A DNA stretch of 64,000 nt from Phymorhynchus buccinoides (GCA_017654935.2 CM065693.1:11791987-11855986), one strand, 5' to 3'; shown: positions 34,619-48,394, counted from the first letter of the stretch. Numbers and translations: made by a program. Notes: generated by a model not told the origin, from the sequence alone.

Positions 34619-34763
34619 CAGTGGAGCCTCTCCTTATGAAGACCTTCAAAAATCATCCAAAATGAGGTCTTATGAAGGGAGGTAATTTAATACGTTAAAA
34701 GGAAGGGCAAGTCTCAAAAACGTAGGTCATTATATGTGGGAGGGATTTCTTACTAAGGGAAGC
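34619..34763 (+). mobile_element. pogo-like MITE truncated at the palindrome spacer
   Basis: TA-CAGTGGAGCCTCTCCTTAT at the left; the right terminus is absent because the hairpin MITE begins at 34764. Its mirror image is 35191-35337. Confidence 0.65.
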
Positions 34764-35190
34764 GGTAAAGAGTCAAGATGTGCCTCCCTCCCCCCCCCTA
34801 CAGTTCTCGGGGTTAATTCACATTTTCCGTTTTTGCCATTCCTACAAACATGAAGCTGTATTTTATGAAACATTTTCAAGCATAATTATCTTGTTCAAAA
34901 ATGAATTGCAGTCATGATAAAGGCCATTATCTAAGTTAGGACCCCCCCCCCCTTATGTACGGCAGTACACCGCAGGCATTGTCACAGTATGGGTTCATTC
35001 ATTGCGTTTTTCCGTCTTATAGGGGGCGGGCTTAGGGTTAGGTTATTTTTCCAAAAAGATAATTAGCTCCCAAAAGATCATAAAATACAGCTTTTATGTT
35101 TGTTAAGAAAGGCAAAAAAAAAAAACACGGAAAAAAGTGGAATAACCGAGAAAGTAGGGGGGGGGGGAGGCAGCATCTTGACCTTTATCC
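34764..35190. mobile_element. hAT-like hairpin MITE at the palindrome centre
   Basis: GGTAAAGAGTCAAGATGTGCC left end, GCATCTTGACCTTTATCC right end, single loop with TATGTACGGCAGTACACCGC. Instead of direct 8-bp flanks, the outer flanks are inverted copies of one another, so the fold-back starts exactly at the edge of the right terminal repeat. Confidence 0.75.
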
Positions 35191-37520
35191 GACTTTCCCA
35201 TTATAAGACTCCCTCCCACCATAAGACCTACTTTTTGAGACATTTGCCCTTCTTTTTAACTATTAAATTACCCTCTCCTTATAAGACTCTCATTTTGGAT
35301 GATTTTTGAAGGTCTTATAAGGAGTGGTTCCACTGTAATCTTTCAATAAATGAAGAGTTTGAAACAATTATTTAATATGTTCTTAAATTTAAACAAAACT
35401 AAGCGTTAGATCAGAGAAAAAATTAGCATTTTAAAAATTACCATAATAAGACATACTATTAACCACACAGTTCTATTCCAGACAAGTCTAAAGCCGGTGT
35501 CACACACACATAAGCGGGATATTCCATGTGGAAACCCGTGCAAAATGCATACAAAAGTGAAACAAACGAAGGGTAAAAAAGATTTGCGCATGTGTCCGAA
35601 TTTTCTACCTATATGTCGTAAAACTTTTTATCCTTATTTAGGGTTTTCCGCTACGGGAACTTTACGCGTTCTAATGTGAACCCGGCCTTAGGCTGTCAAC
35701 ACAGAGAACAACTTGGACTTTCATAAAGATTGAGTAGATGAGCTAAGAGAGACTTTAACCAAATCAACGAAAGGATAACTAAACACAGATTGAACACATC
35801 TAATCAAAGACATTAAAGCTATTTACAAAGAATTATAATGTAAAAGATCGCCTCTTGGCTAAACCCTTGCGCTGACAGCCATTTTTCAGCCAAAAAAAGG
35901 ACCCATTAAACTTACACGGGGAGAGAGACAAAAACGTACTCTCAATATTTGGGAATACCTCTGCTGACATGTAAACATTAGACAATCTCTTAACCTCACG
36001 AAATTAAGAAAATAGGGTCTTCAGATAACAGGCCCTGGTTTGATGCTTTTTAGTGGCATTGGGTGTTAACCCATTGTGGTGCATAAATGCGACATTGGCG
36101 GTTGAAAAGGTTTTAAGGCTATGTCAGACAATTGACATAGGACTAGAACACCAAGGGCTACATCAAAACAATAACATCTGTTTTATGCTATGCATAGTTA
36201 TGCATGGATTGTCTTTAGCTATGACAAGCTTCATAGCATAACATCTTCTAGTCTCCAACAATCCCCCGCTAGATGGAGTGTGGCTGCCTACGAGGAGGGG
36301 GTACTCAAAAACCTTTACGTTTGAATGTTCTCATCCCTAGCTGATGCATGTGTACCCATAGTGTTCAAGTGCTTCGTCTGTTGGGATGATCCCGGAGTCT
36401 TTTAGCCAGGGTCCGTCAACAACATCATAAGTAAAAAAATAAATAAGTATTTTTTTTAAGAAGTTTAGAGAACCCTCTAAAATTTCTAAAATACTCCCTC
36501 CTCTCTCTCTCTCGCTCTCTATCTCTCTCTCTCCTCTCTTTCGCAGTGCATTGAAAAAAACAGATGTTTAAAAAAAGAGAAGAGATTTTCCAGTGCCGGA
36601 AAAATCCGTTCACCTGGATTTTCCACTCTTCACATGTGACTATTTGTCAGAACACACTTGTTTGACATTGTCCCTTGAGCGGGGGGGGGTAGGGGAGGGG
36701 CGGGCACCGAACAAACACGTGAGATATCAAATTACCATCCAATTTCAACTGCCAGTTTTTTTATTGAGCCGGGGTGGGGGGAGGTGACTCATTTTACGGC
36801 ATTTTCACGCCTGCCTTGCCTCCAAACAATCAAACACACCATTTCCACGGGGCGCACTGTCAGCTATTTTTGCTAGCGACAGCAAGTGCGCACTCGACCA
36901 ATCGAACCAGCCGTTGAATAACATTACGCTCGCCATTACAGCGTGTAAAAAATATATTTTTGGCAGATTCCTTTCATAGGGGGAATTTTTGTTCGGAAAT
37001 AATTCCCCCCCCCAGGGGAGTAATTTCATGGTGTGCGGGAGTGATCTTGCCTAATTCAGCGGTCAAACAGAGGAAGTCACTTTACCAATCACACTCTCAT
37101 AGCCTTCGACTCGTTGTGTGCTGAGCAGGACATATAGTATGATACAGCAATTGAACACTGTGCATCATTTCAAAAAAATTGATTGATTATTTATATTTTT
37201 GCGTCACATTTCGGCAATTGTTACAGCTTGTGTTATCACCCCTAATTGTTTCCTAAAAAAAATGTTTGCAAGTCGTTGATTCCATCCTGCGGTTTCAGCT
37301 TGTGACGCCATTGTTGCATGGTTTACTATGGCATTTGATTCCGAGTAAGTATAAGTAAATAATGGAGGTAAACAACTCTAATTTTCACGAAGTGCTCTCC
37401 ATAGTTTTTTTCCAAAAAAATGTCTATTCGATAAATTTCAGCTGAGATGGCGGAACTGTTTTCGTGCCTGCTCTCTCTCTATCCTTCCTCTTTCTCTCTC
37501 TCTCCCCTCTCTCCGCTCAC
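35191..37520 (-). repeat. Right palindrome arm, intron 4 portion
   Basis: Reverse-complement counterparts of 32477-34763, including the pogo-like MITE (35191-35337) and a damaged piggyBac-like MITE (about 35859-36116). Confidence 0.8.
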
Positions 37521-37857
37521 ATATTTGCCAAAGTTCGGTAGGGCCGTCTGTACCAGCTTTCTCCCGCTTCCACAGAATTCTACACAGATCAAAACCTAAC
37601 AACCAATATGACAAGAATTGAATACAAAAGATAAAAAAACCCAACTAAAAAACACATTTACATAAACTAAAGGACCAAGATAATGAAATATATCAATAAA
37701 ATTATAGATAGGAGTATGTATTACATATGCTAAATAAATATGTACCTATATCTTGTTACTAACGATCCTTTTCATTCATTAGATTATGTTTTCCTTCCGC
37801 AAAGCACATTATGGCTAAGATATTAATGATGGGGGGGGTGTGTGTGTGTGTGTTTGT

Positions 37858-37891
<34 letters not shown>

Positions 37892-38368
37892 TGTGTGTGT
37901 GTGGTGTTTGTGTGTGTGGTGGTGTGTAGGTGGTGTGTGTGTGTGTGTGTGTGTGTAGTGGAGTGGGAGAGTGTAGTGAGTGTTGATAGAGTGTGTGAGT
38001 GTGATGATGTGTGTGGTAAAGAATGTGAGTAAGTGTGTGTGTAGAAATAGTGTGTGTTGTGTGATAATGTATGTACTGTGTGTGTGGGATGGTGTGTGGT
38101 GAAGATGTAGTGATGCGTGTGACCGGAATTAGTGTGAGTAGTGGTGCGATAGTGCATGCGTGCAATGCAATGGGTGTGAGTGTAAGTAGGAGTGTGTGAG
38201 TGTGATATAATTATTAGACAACACGTGATGACATTCAGAAAATGAAGAGACAGCTATTAGATGTGTTTTAGGAAAATATTATATCCTACGGTATGCTGTG
38301 GTTATTGTCACTGTCATTAAGTAAAGATGATGGTGGGATGAATGGAGAGAGAAAAATGATGTCATATT

Positions 38369-38821
38369 GGTAAAGGTTCAAGATGTGCCACCCACCCTAC
38401 ATTATTCTACGCGTTAATTGTATTTTCCGTTTTTGCCTTTCTTATCATAACATAAAGCTGTATTATTAGGAACAATGTTTAGCTAATAACCTTTTTGGAA
38501 TACTAACCCTATCTAACCCTAGCCCTAACCTTAAACCCTCCACCCCCACCCTATTCAAGAAGGAAAAAAACCCCAAACGAAACACACAACGGTGACAAAT
38601 CGCAGGTGTACTGCAGTACGGTAGTGGGGGGTAAGGGTTAGGTTAGGGTCATAGGAGTTAAAGGGATAGAGGTATAGTATTCTCACAAAGAGTATATTAG
38701 CTAAAACATTGTTCCTAAAATACAGCTTTACGTATGGGTAAGAAGAGGCACAAAAAAACAGGAAAAAATACAATAACCGAGAACTGACACAGGGCGAGAG
38801 GTGTCACATCTTGACCTTACC
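38369..38821. mobile_element. Error-rich mirror copy of the hAT-like hairpin MITE
   Basis: GGTAAAGGTTCAAGATGTGCC to CACATCTTGACCTTACC. The CCCTAA-type units are damaged by small indels compared with 31355-31769. Confidence 0.7.
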
Positions 38822-39198
38822 AATATTATATATGATTTATTGGTGACGATAGAATGACGGCGAGGAAATAGTACAACTCAGAGTAGTTAAAATGATTGCT
38901 TCCCCTTTTGTTTGCTCTCGTATTATTACTCACTGTCGCTAGTGAAAATGAATGGGTGAGGGGCCGAAGGTGATTGGAGGATTCAGTGCTGTGTATTTAT
39001 CACTATGATTGTCCAACTAGATTGCCATGACCGTCTTTGTGTGTAACTGTGTTGTTTGTGTGGTGTGTATTGTGTGTGTTGTGTGTGTGTGTGTGGCGTG
39101 AGTGTGTCACGTTGGTTGCAGGTGCTTTATTGCACACGCGAGCACACATTGTTAATATACAAGAAAAAAAGGCTTTCCCACTACTGTTTACTGTGTAT

Positions 39199-40372
39199 TT
39201 CAGTGACTATAAGGCGATGCTTTTTCCCCCAGACTGAGACCCCTGCGCCTTATAATACAACTATATACATAGTAAGAAGAATATTAAACAAAACCTGACT
39301 TTGTTGCATTAAGTGTTGGGTTTTGCCGCCTATTAAGTCCCAAAAATATGGTAAGATTGGGTTGTGTAGACACTTTTATCAAATGAGAAAGCGAGAAAAA
39401 TTTTTGATGAATAATACTTGCACTTGTCGCGGCAATCCTCATACTCACTCAACAGAGCCTTCTTCTAATTTCTTATATTTCTGACTATCATAGTCATCAT
39501 AAGTTTGCACCTTCGAAACTGTGACTTGTAGAACGAACTTTGACGATGAAGGCCTACAATAGTGGCGACGGCAGTTCCCCCCTTGAGGGCTCTGATTTCG
39601 TCCACCACCAGGTCAGCAGCAGCGATGAGGCTTTTACCCTCCCCCCTGATGTCCCCACAAGACGTTCACTGCACGGAGAGAGAAAGACTAGAGTGGAGAA
39701 CCGGTTCAACAATCCGAAACCAGTTTTAACCTGGTTTTTCCTCTTCGAATTCGGTTTTGCCGAACCAGTTTTTTTAACGTACCGCATCACTAGTTTCACC
39801 TATGCAAACACATATTATTTGTTCAGAATATCACTCACACACGCATGCACGCGCCACACATACACAATAAAGAAACTTATCGTCGCTGTCCGACGCTAAC
39901 CGTGTATTACACAATTTTCCCCCAGTGATTACAGGAGCACAAAAAACATATTGTCGCCTGCCTACAAAGTAATCCCCATTTGATATCGCTTGACCCTTAT
40001 TCTTATCGATGAGTGGAAACATGTGGACACAATAAAAGTTGCATTAACACCAAAAATTTGCGTGATCATTCAGTTACACGGTTAGTCACAACGTTAGTGC
40101 ATTTCGCACAATGGGGAGATAGACAGATGCCGACAGTTACACGATTAGCGTGGACAGTACACGCTTATCGCGTCCAAAACCAGCAACAACCGCCACATAC
40201 ACGATTATTTCCGGTGTGCTTTGCTATATTTGACAAACTTGAGCATTTTCATGGTCGCAGAACAAGATATTTATAGAAGACCTGCGTAGGTCACTGGAAG
40301 GAGTTTCAGTAAAAAAATCTATTTTTGTCAAATTTGTAGATACCGACGGTTAGCGTTGGACAGCGACGTTAT
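39199..40372 (-). repeat. Mirror copies of the ACTATAAGGCGC and CGTCGCTGTCC MITEs
   Basis: Reverse-complement counterparts of 30863-31017 (at about 39199-39353) and 29890-30371 (at about 39885-40372), with HSD17B4 exon 3 between them. Confidence 0.7.
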
Positions 40373-40639
40373 GACTTATGACACACACACTCAACCTCCC
40401 CCCAACATCCAGTCAAAGTCAAGCCATACACCACCACAAAATGGAAAGGAAACAGCTACTCTTGGTTTACAATGCCCAATCTGCAGTTGAGCATCAGGTT
40501 GTTCTTCGAAGAATGGTTATTCGAAGGAAAAACTTACTTTCAGTTTGCAGTTTTTAAAAAACGGTTCACAGCAACTCAAACGGTTTCTCGAACGCGAAAG
40601 TTTAGCACCGGTTTTTCAGTTCAACCGGGTTTTTTCCCA

Positions 40640-41160
40640 AAGACCAAGGTAAACGAAGGAAGAAGGAAACAGGAAAAGGAAGGAAGGAAGGAAGGAAGGA
40701 AGGAAGAAAGGAAGAAAGAAAGAAAGGAAAGGCACATGAGGGAAACAATGAAAGAAACGAGAAGGACAAAAAAGGAAAGGAAGAAAGAATGAAAGAAAAT
40801 CAAAAAAGAACAAGGGGGGGGGGGGAAAGGACCGAAAGGAACAGGAAAAGGAAGGAAGGAAGAAAGGAAGGAAAGAAAGAAAGGAACGGCACATGAAGGG
40901 AACAATGAAAGAAATGGGAAGGACAAAAAAGGAAGGAAGAATGAAAGAACAAAAACAAGCAACCAAGAATGAACAAATGAAAGGAGAAAGAAACGTAGAA
41001 TGAAAGACAGAGGACAAGAAAAGAGGAGATTAAACTAGAAAGGAGAAAAAAAGAAAAGAAAAAAAAGATGAAAAAAAAAAGAAGAAATAAAATGAACTAA
41101 TGAACACATCATCACATGAAAAGAAAAACCAGAAAGAATGAAGGAAAATAATGTATAAAA
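40640..41160 (-). repeat. Mirror copy of the polypyrimidine tract
   Basis: GGAA/GAAA-rich reverse complement of 29100-29610. Confidence 0.8.
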
Positions 41161-42049
41161 AATAAAAAAAAAATAAAAAAACAAGAAATTTATAAGCAGA
41201 AAAGCTTAATGCCTTACCATTTGTGGCACAACAAATATTTCATAACAGTTCATAAAATGACAAATAAAGCATTCAAAAACAATAATACAAACACACGCAC
41301 GCCACGCAATGCACGCACCACACATACATACACACACCACAAACAAGCAAAGTTAAAAAAACCGCAAAAAAATGTGTGTCAATGAGAACTTAGGACGCGC
41401 ATTTTTATCACCAGGGGGAAGTAAACCAGTAGGGGCTTAGCGTCTTCGTGGATGTCTTAGTTGGGGGTAGGTGAGAGAGAAAGAGAGGGGGGACTCCTCC
41501 TCCCTACTCTCTTTATCCCCCAAACTAAGACAATAGTAGAGGATTAAGCCCACTCGAGGCGTTAAGGCCACCTGGCGGTCGAAATTGGAGAAGCTAGGTT
41601 AAACCATTGTAGAACAACAACCAAAACAAATATAAAAGTCACTCAAAAAGTCAATTCTACACTTTAACATACACAATAGCCCAAAATCTAATGCAATCAT
41701 TCATTGAAGATGGGGTCACTATTTTTTAGTAACTTTTTTTTTTCAAAAAAACCCCACAAACATCAAAATAATAAACAGAAACTTAACCGACAACCTGAAG
41801 CGCCTCTCTCTGCCAAGGCCAAGGCATAATCGCGCCCTACCAGCCCTGAAATTAAAAACAGAACAAATAAATTAAATATCAATAATTACTTATAAACAAC
41901 TAAATAAATACAGAAATAAACAAGCAAAATAATCAACGTACATCAGTGTTTACTTCTACTTTAAATTATGTCGACGGAATAAGGCTTTTACGCCACTCTT
42001 CGGCCTTTCGGCCATTTTTTAAATTATGTGAGGGGTTTTGCGCCTTAAC

Positions 42050-42520
42050 TTATACTTTTTTTTGGATGCCCTCACCGTTTTTTCCCCACACTTTCAACAC
42101 ACTCCTACCTTTTTCAGTGGAGCATAATTATGGGGGTATGTTTTTCATGCCACTCACCTATTTTCAGGGTGGATAGAAGACTTGGGATTGACCACGGTCC
42201 TGGTTTCACAATGCCACAGAAAAAGAAAAGAAAAGGAAGGAAAAAAATAAAAAAGAAAAAATTTGGGGGAAAAAATTTTTTTTTTTTTGTTTTCCACCAC
42301 TTTATACATCACCTTAACCCTATTAGCTCAAGTGAGCATTAAATTATGTGGGGTGTTTTTGATATGCCCTCACACTATTTTTGTTTCCACACTTCAACAT
42401 CACTCCTACCCACTATTCAGTGTGAGCATTAAATTATGTGGGGTGTTTTTCATGCTCTCAACCATATTTTTTTCCATAACTTTCAACCATCACTCCTACT
42501 CCTTCAGGTGACATTAAATC
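42050..42520 (-). repeat. Mirror copy of the 86-bp tandem repeat
   Basis: Damaged reverse-complement units around CATTAAATTATGTGGGGTG. Confidence 0.75.
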
Positions 42521-43489
42521 ACTGTAAGAGAAATAACTAAAAACAATCAGGAGATTCAATGCTAGACACTGAATGTCGCAGCAGTGAGCAAACCTGACGT
42601 CCGGTGTAGATCTATATACTAGAATCTATAGCTCGTTCCATTCATTCTTATGTTGAATCATAGACATCAGCTGTTATGTTGCGATTAACCCTTTCTGCTG
42701 TATAGGGCTTGAGATATTCTTTGAACAAAATTCAGGATTAAGTAGTTGTGGTTCTTTTTTTTTGGGGGTGTGTGTATTGTGTCAGTGCTGTGCGCGCGCA
42801 CGTTGTGTGTGTTGTTGCTATGCGTTGTGCAAACGTACATGCATTGTGAGAGAGAGATAGGTTGGGGTTGTTTGGGGTTTTTTAGTGTTGTGTGTGTTGG
42901 GTTTGTTCGGTTTGTGGTGTGTGTTGTGTGTGTATGCGTGTGTGGTACATGCGTACATGCTTTGTGAGAGAGAGAGGCGTGTGTTGTGTGTGTGTGTGGT
43001 GTGCTTTGTGTACTAGCGTTTTTGTTTGCATGCAAATATATGAATGCTAACGTGGGTGTGCACGCATTTTGATTTGATTTCTAACCAAGATTCAGCGCAG
43101 TGTTAAAAATACGTATGTTGCGTTGTGGGTGTGGATATTTGTGTGTGTGCATGCGTGTGTGGCTGGCTATGTGTGTCTGGAGTGAGTGAATGTGTGGTGT
43201 CCAAGTGTATGATCAGTGTTAAGGGTTTATTAAACAATCATAAGTTCTACAGGGTTAACAATCACATAACATCGGACAAGTGGGCGAAGCATTTCTTCAA
43301 CCTAATTGCAAGCCTCACTTCTCCCCCACCTGTTAAATTGCTCTCTCACATTCATTGCTTCACCACAGATAAATTACACACCCATTTCACACTGTGAACT
43401 TTTGTCTATCTCGCCACTCACTGATTCTGGGACACACTTGACCTAATCGCACGCATCTACTTTTCCTACCCCCACTACTTTTGAGCCAA

Positions 43490-45620
43490 TCACAATTGAT
43501 TTTCCATTATCACACACTTTGACCCAATCTACAATTTCCATTATCACACTCTTTTGACCCAATCTCACACTTTCCATTATGGACACTACTTTTGACCCAA
43601 TCTCACATTTCCATTTTCACACTACTTTTTGGACCCAATCTCACTTTCCATTATGACACTACTTTACCCAATCCACACTTTCCATTATCACACTACTTTT
43701 GGGACCAATCTCACAATTTCCATGATCACACTACTTTGACACAATCTCACAAAATCCATTATCAACCACTTTTGACCCAATCTCACACTTTCCATTATCA
43801 CACTTACCCTTTGACCCAATCTCACATTTCCATTATCATACTACTTTTGACCCAATCTCCACACTATTCCATATGACACCACTTTTGACCCCAATCTACA
43901 AACAATCCATTATCACACCACTTTGGACCCAATCGCACAATTTCCATTATGGACACCACTTTTGACCCAATCTACACTTTCCGATTATCCACCACTACTT
44001 TTTGACCCAATCTCAAATTTCCCATTATAACACTACTTTTGACCAATCTCACAACTTTCCATTACACACTACTTTTGACCCAATCTCACAATTTCCATTA
44101 TACGAGTACTTTTGACACAATCCTTCACAAATCCATTATCACACACTTTGACCCATCTCACAATTCATTACACACTACTTTTGAGCCCAACATCTCAACA
44201 ATTCACCATTTATACAAATACTTTTGACACAAGTCTCACAAAATCCATTATCACCACAACTTTGACCCAAATCTCACACTTTCCATTATCACACTACTTG
44301 TTGACCCAAATCTCAACAAATTTCCATTAATCACACTCACTTTGACCCAATCTCACAGATTATTCCATTTTCACACTACTTTTGAACCCAATCTCAGATG
44401 ACTTTCACATGAACCAAACCACTATTTTGACCCAATCTCACAATTTTTCATTTCACCACACAATTTGAACCCATCTCACATTTTCCATTTTCACACTAAT
44501 TTTGACCCAATCTCCAACATTTTCCATATTTCCAGTGACACTACTTTGACCCACATCTCACACTATTCCCATTATCACATACTTTGAACCCTAATCTTCA
44601 CAATTTCCATTTCACACTTTACTTTTTGACCCAATCTCGAGACTTTTCCTATTATCACAATACTTTGACCCAATCTGTCACACTGTTGCATTTTCACATA
44701 CTTTTGACCCAATCTCACATTGCCATTTTCACACACAACTAAACACTTTGACCCAATCTCACATATTCCATTTTACACCACTTATTCGACCCAACTCAAC
44801 ACACTTCCATTTTTCACACTACTTTGACCCAATCTACATTATCCATTTTCACACTACTTTTGACGCCAATCTCAATGACGTTCCATTTTCACATACTTTG
44901 ACCCACTTTCCCATTTCACACTACTTTGACCCAATCTCACAAAATTCCATTTTCACATTAATCTTTTGGCACATATCTCACCCACTTTCCATTTTTCACA
45001 ATACTTGACTGACCCAATCTCATAAAATTTGCTGTTAACACACTACTTTGACCATCTCACTGACTTTCCATTTTCACATACTTTTGACCCAATACGCACA
45101 TTTTCCATTTTCACACCCCAACTTTTGACCCCGAGATCTCCCTGGACACTTCCATTTTACAGCTTACTTTAGAACCAATACTCACACAATTTCCATTTTC
45201 ACACCACTTTTGGACCCAATCCTCACTGACTTCCCATTTTCACCTACTTTAGACCCCAATCTCACAGATTTCCATTTTTCCCCAAAAACACTATTTTGAC
45301 CCTGTTAATCCACACTTTCCATTTATAACACTACTTTTGACCCAAATCTCAGCACTTTCCCATTATCACCACATACTTTTGACCAATTCTCACCCCCAAA
45401 TTCCATTAAACCACCTTTTGACCCAATCTCACACTTTCCATTATCACACTACTTTGACCCAATCTCACAATTTCCGTTATCACACTATTTTTTGACCCAA
45501 TCTCACAATTTACGTAATCACACTATTTTTGACCCCAATCTCACAATTGCCGTTATTATCCAACCTATTTTGACCCAATCTCACCAATTTCCGTGATCAC
45601 ATATTTTTGACCCAATCATT
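43490..45620 (-). repeat. Mirror copy of the 37-bp minisatellite
   Basis: Reverse-complement units (TTTTGACCCAATCTCACA type) with frequent single-base insertions and deletions that destroy the regular period. Confidence 0.85.
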
Positions 45621-47099
45621 ACACACATACGCGCTGTGCACACAAATGCACAGGTACACACCACACCACACACACACTCACCACACATACACACACACAT
45701 ACACAGTATGTAACACAAGTCGTATCATACTTGTAAAAAGTCATACTGGATAATTGTCTGTCATGTCCAGAGGTTTTTTTCCTCTGTTTGTCTGCTTCCT
45801 GTTGTTGTGTTCTGTATTGTCTAGTGTCTGTCTGTCTGTCCGGTCTGTCACTGTCTGGTGCTCTCTCTTTCACTCTCTCTCCTCTCTCTCTGCTCTCTCT
45901 CTCATCGTTTAATTCTCATTATGTCATTCCATTCTCTCTTTCTCTACTTGTCTTTCTCTATGTTTTATTGTTCGAGGCGCTGTTTTCCCCCAGTCACATG
46001 ACGATTGTAATTTAAATCTATACATCCACCTGTTTCGTTGCTCTTGTTTAAAGTGAATTTCGCATTCTTTCTTTCTTGTCTTTCTTTCTTTTTTTTCCTT
46101 AGTCTGACGTTATTTACAATCATATAATGTTAGCTTCATGCATAATAGGCCTACATCTGTACTATTAGTCCCTTTAAATTAAGGACTAAAGGTGCAATAT
46201 CTGCTGATAGGCGGTCTTGCACAAATTCATCCCTTATTTTTTCTTTCTTGTCTTGCGTTTTTCCTTTAGATCGTTCGTCTTTATATCTTTCCGCCTGCAT
46301 GCATTAGTAGACCTATATTCTACACTTTCAAAGTGTGCATTAAAGAGGGTCTGTGTATGGAAAAACTTAAAAGCACTCTTAAACTTAAAAGTCCCCGGAT
46401 TGTGAAGCAACAGGCACTCCAACAGAAAACGACAAAAGCACCAGTGATCATACATCAATTGAATTGGGCTGGCGGCGAAAGGTAGTGTTGGGTTAGGTTA
46501 GTTTTCATGAAACACCTTTTCAAAGTGACTGAAATGCCGCTAAGCTTGCCGTCAACAATCAAAAGGTGTATGGTCACTGCGCACAGCTCTATGTGTCCCC
46601 CAACCCCTCAACCTCCCCAAAGTAGCTTTTCTCAGAGCTCCCTTTCAGTTCATCTCTTTTGTTAACATCGTCACCAGCAACCCCAAATTTAAAGTGTTTT
46701 ATCCATTAGGATCCGACATTGTTTTATGGGTGGGCCTACACCACTTGTAAGGTCTTTCCTAATCCCTTAACCAAAATCAATTATAAGAATATTGCCTCTG
46801 TTAAAAGAAAAAACTTGTGAAACAAATAGTCTCTGTTGGAAAACTGAAAGGAGCCAGGGAATGAGGGGAATTAGTGTCACTGTGCCCCCACTACACGCCC
46901 CTACCCTGGCCTTTCCCCCAACCCTTCTTCTCTTCTCTTCAGGGCCACGGTCCGTATGTTGGGGACCATTTTCGGCTCCTTTGGGGGAAAAAAAGACTGA
47001 AAAATGGGGGGCCGGTCGTTCTGTTAATGAGCGGGACATGCCTGCCTGAAGGGACAGAGGGTGGAGGGGAAGCTGAAGGAAGTGGGGGGGGGTGAGGGG

Positions 47100-47340
47100 C
47101 GTTATTTGGATTATAGTTGGATCCTGCAACCCACTGCACACAGGCCTGACAGGGGGGCGTTCAGCAGTGAAGGTGTCGAGGGTGTGTCATGCCGAGGTCG
47201 ATGACCACACTCCTGATGGTCTTTTGGGAGAAAAAGAGTTTGAAAAGAGTTGAACTTCAGCCTTTCTTGCCGGCTGAAGTCCCCCAGTCTAAACAGCAGA
47301 ACCGTCTGATCTGAATCTGGCTACGCTGTTCTGTCCAATG
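47100..47340 (-). pseudogene. Mirror copy of the LINE RT fragment
   Basis: Indel-damaged reverse complement of 23315-23542. Confidence 0.65.
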
Positions 47341-47894
47341 GACATTATATTTATACAGTAGTTGTGTGTGGCGACAGAAGGAAAAAAACCAAATAAAAAA
47401 TCAACACAAAAAAAAAACAAAACTTCAAAAGCCTCACTGGCCTTCAGCATGAGAAGTTGGCTGCATGAGGCAAAGAAGAAGAAAAGGAAACTAAACATAG
47501 AAGTTCCCACCAGCGTTCGACATGTCTCAGGTCAGGCAAGCGGGCTAAACCGTAGGCGCCTCCCGGGGGAGTACCCCGACCGGCACGAGCCCAAACCATC
47601 AAAGATCAAAATTGATGACGGTAGTTAAAATAACAATCTACTTTCTGATGTCATAACACGGTTTAAATAGATTAAAGCCAAGGACAACTAAGCAACCAGT
47701 CCAGTCAAACGACATGAGAGAGAAGAACATAGTCAAAAGCTGTCGGCCATAAGATTAAAAAGTTCAGTCGTTCTTGTACATTCCCTGCTCCAGTAACTAA
47801 AGCAACTCGCCCGAGAATCTCATGGCAGAAGCCATGTTTCTTGGACTTTTACACCCCCCCTTTGACCCTATGTCGCAGGGATCAAGGATCGTTT

Positions 47895-48394
47895 NNNNNN
47901 NNNNNNNNNNNNNNNNNNNNNNNNNNNNNNNNNNNNNNNNNNNNNNNNNNNNNNNNNNNNNNNNNNNNNNNNNNNNNNNNNNNNNNNNNNNNNNNNNNNN
48001 NNNNNNNNNNNNNNNNNNNNNNNNNNNNNNNNNNNNNNNNNNNNNNNNNNNNNNNNNNNNNNNNNNNNNNNNNNNNNNNNNNNNNNNNNNNNNNNNNNNN
48101 NNNNNNNNNNNNNNNNNNNNNNNNNNNNNNNNNNNNNNNNNNNNNNNNNNNNNNNNNNNNNNNNNNNNNNNNNNNNNNNNNNNNNNNNNNNNNNNNNNNN
48201 NNNNNNNNNNNNNNNNNNNNNNNNNNNNNNNNNNNNNNNNNNNNNNNNNNNNNNNNNNNNNNNNNNNNNNNNNNNNNNNNNNNNNNNNNNNNNNNNNNNN
48301 NNNNNNNNNNNNNNNNNNNNNNNNNNNNNNNNNNNNNNNNNNNNNNNNNNNNNNNNNNNNNNNNNNNNNNNNNNNNNNNNNNNNNNNNNNNNNN
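47895..48394. other. Assembly gap, exactly 500 N
   Basis: A round-number gap implies scaffolding with unknown true length. Both sides of it are low-quality duplicated sequence. Confidence 0.99.

Larger units (their letters stand above)
32477..34763 (+). other. Start of HSD17B4 intron 4
   Basis: AG-rich tracts (32480-32525, 33435-33500) and the MITEs above; exon 5 is not reached before the palindrome centre. Confidence 0.65.
37521..47835 (-). pseudogene. hsd17b4: Error-rich inverted copy of HSD17B4 exons 1-4
   Basis: Reverse-complement counterparts of all four exons are found. They lie near 47835-47780 (exon 1), 41845-41788 (exon 2, donor damaged to TTAAG), 39668-39558 (exon 3, 111 nt with several indels and a GCTGCT expansion) and 37580-37521 (exon 4). 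Small insertions and deletions break the frame in exons 2-4. Order and spacing mirror the intact copy, so this is part of the fold-back arm and not a separate locus. It is either an unpolished read or a decayed inverted duplicate. I favour the former and would not annotate it as a gene. Confidence 0.85.
22793..47894. repeat. Large inverted duplication (palindrome), about 12-kb arms
   Basis: Left arm 22793-34763, right arm 35191-47894, spacer 34764-35190. Exons, the 37-bp satellite (24990-27030 versus about 43490-45620), the 86-bp tandem repeat, the TTCC tract and every MITE recur in reverse order on the right. The right arm is about 6% longer and is peppered with single-base indels. Near the centre both arms deviate from repeat-family consensus. 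Confidence 0.93.

Noticed and set aside
37521..47835. A second functional HSD17B4 gene on the minus strand
   Set aside because: Exons carry frameshifting indels and a damaged donor, and the whole arm mirrors the intact copy including introns.
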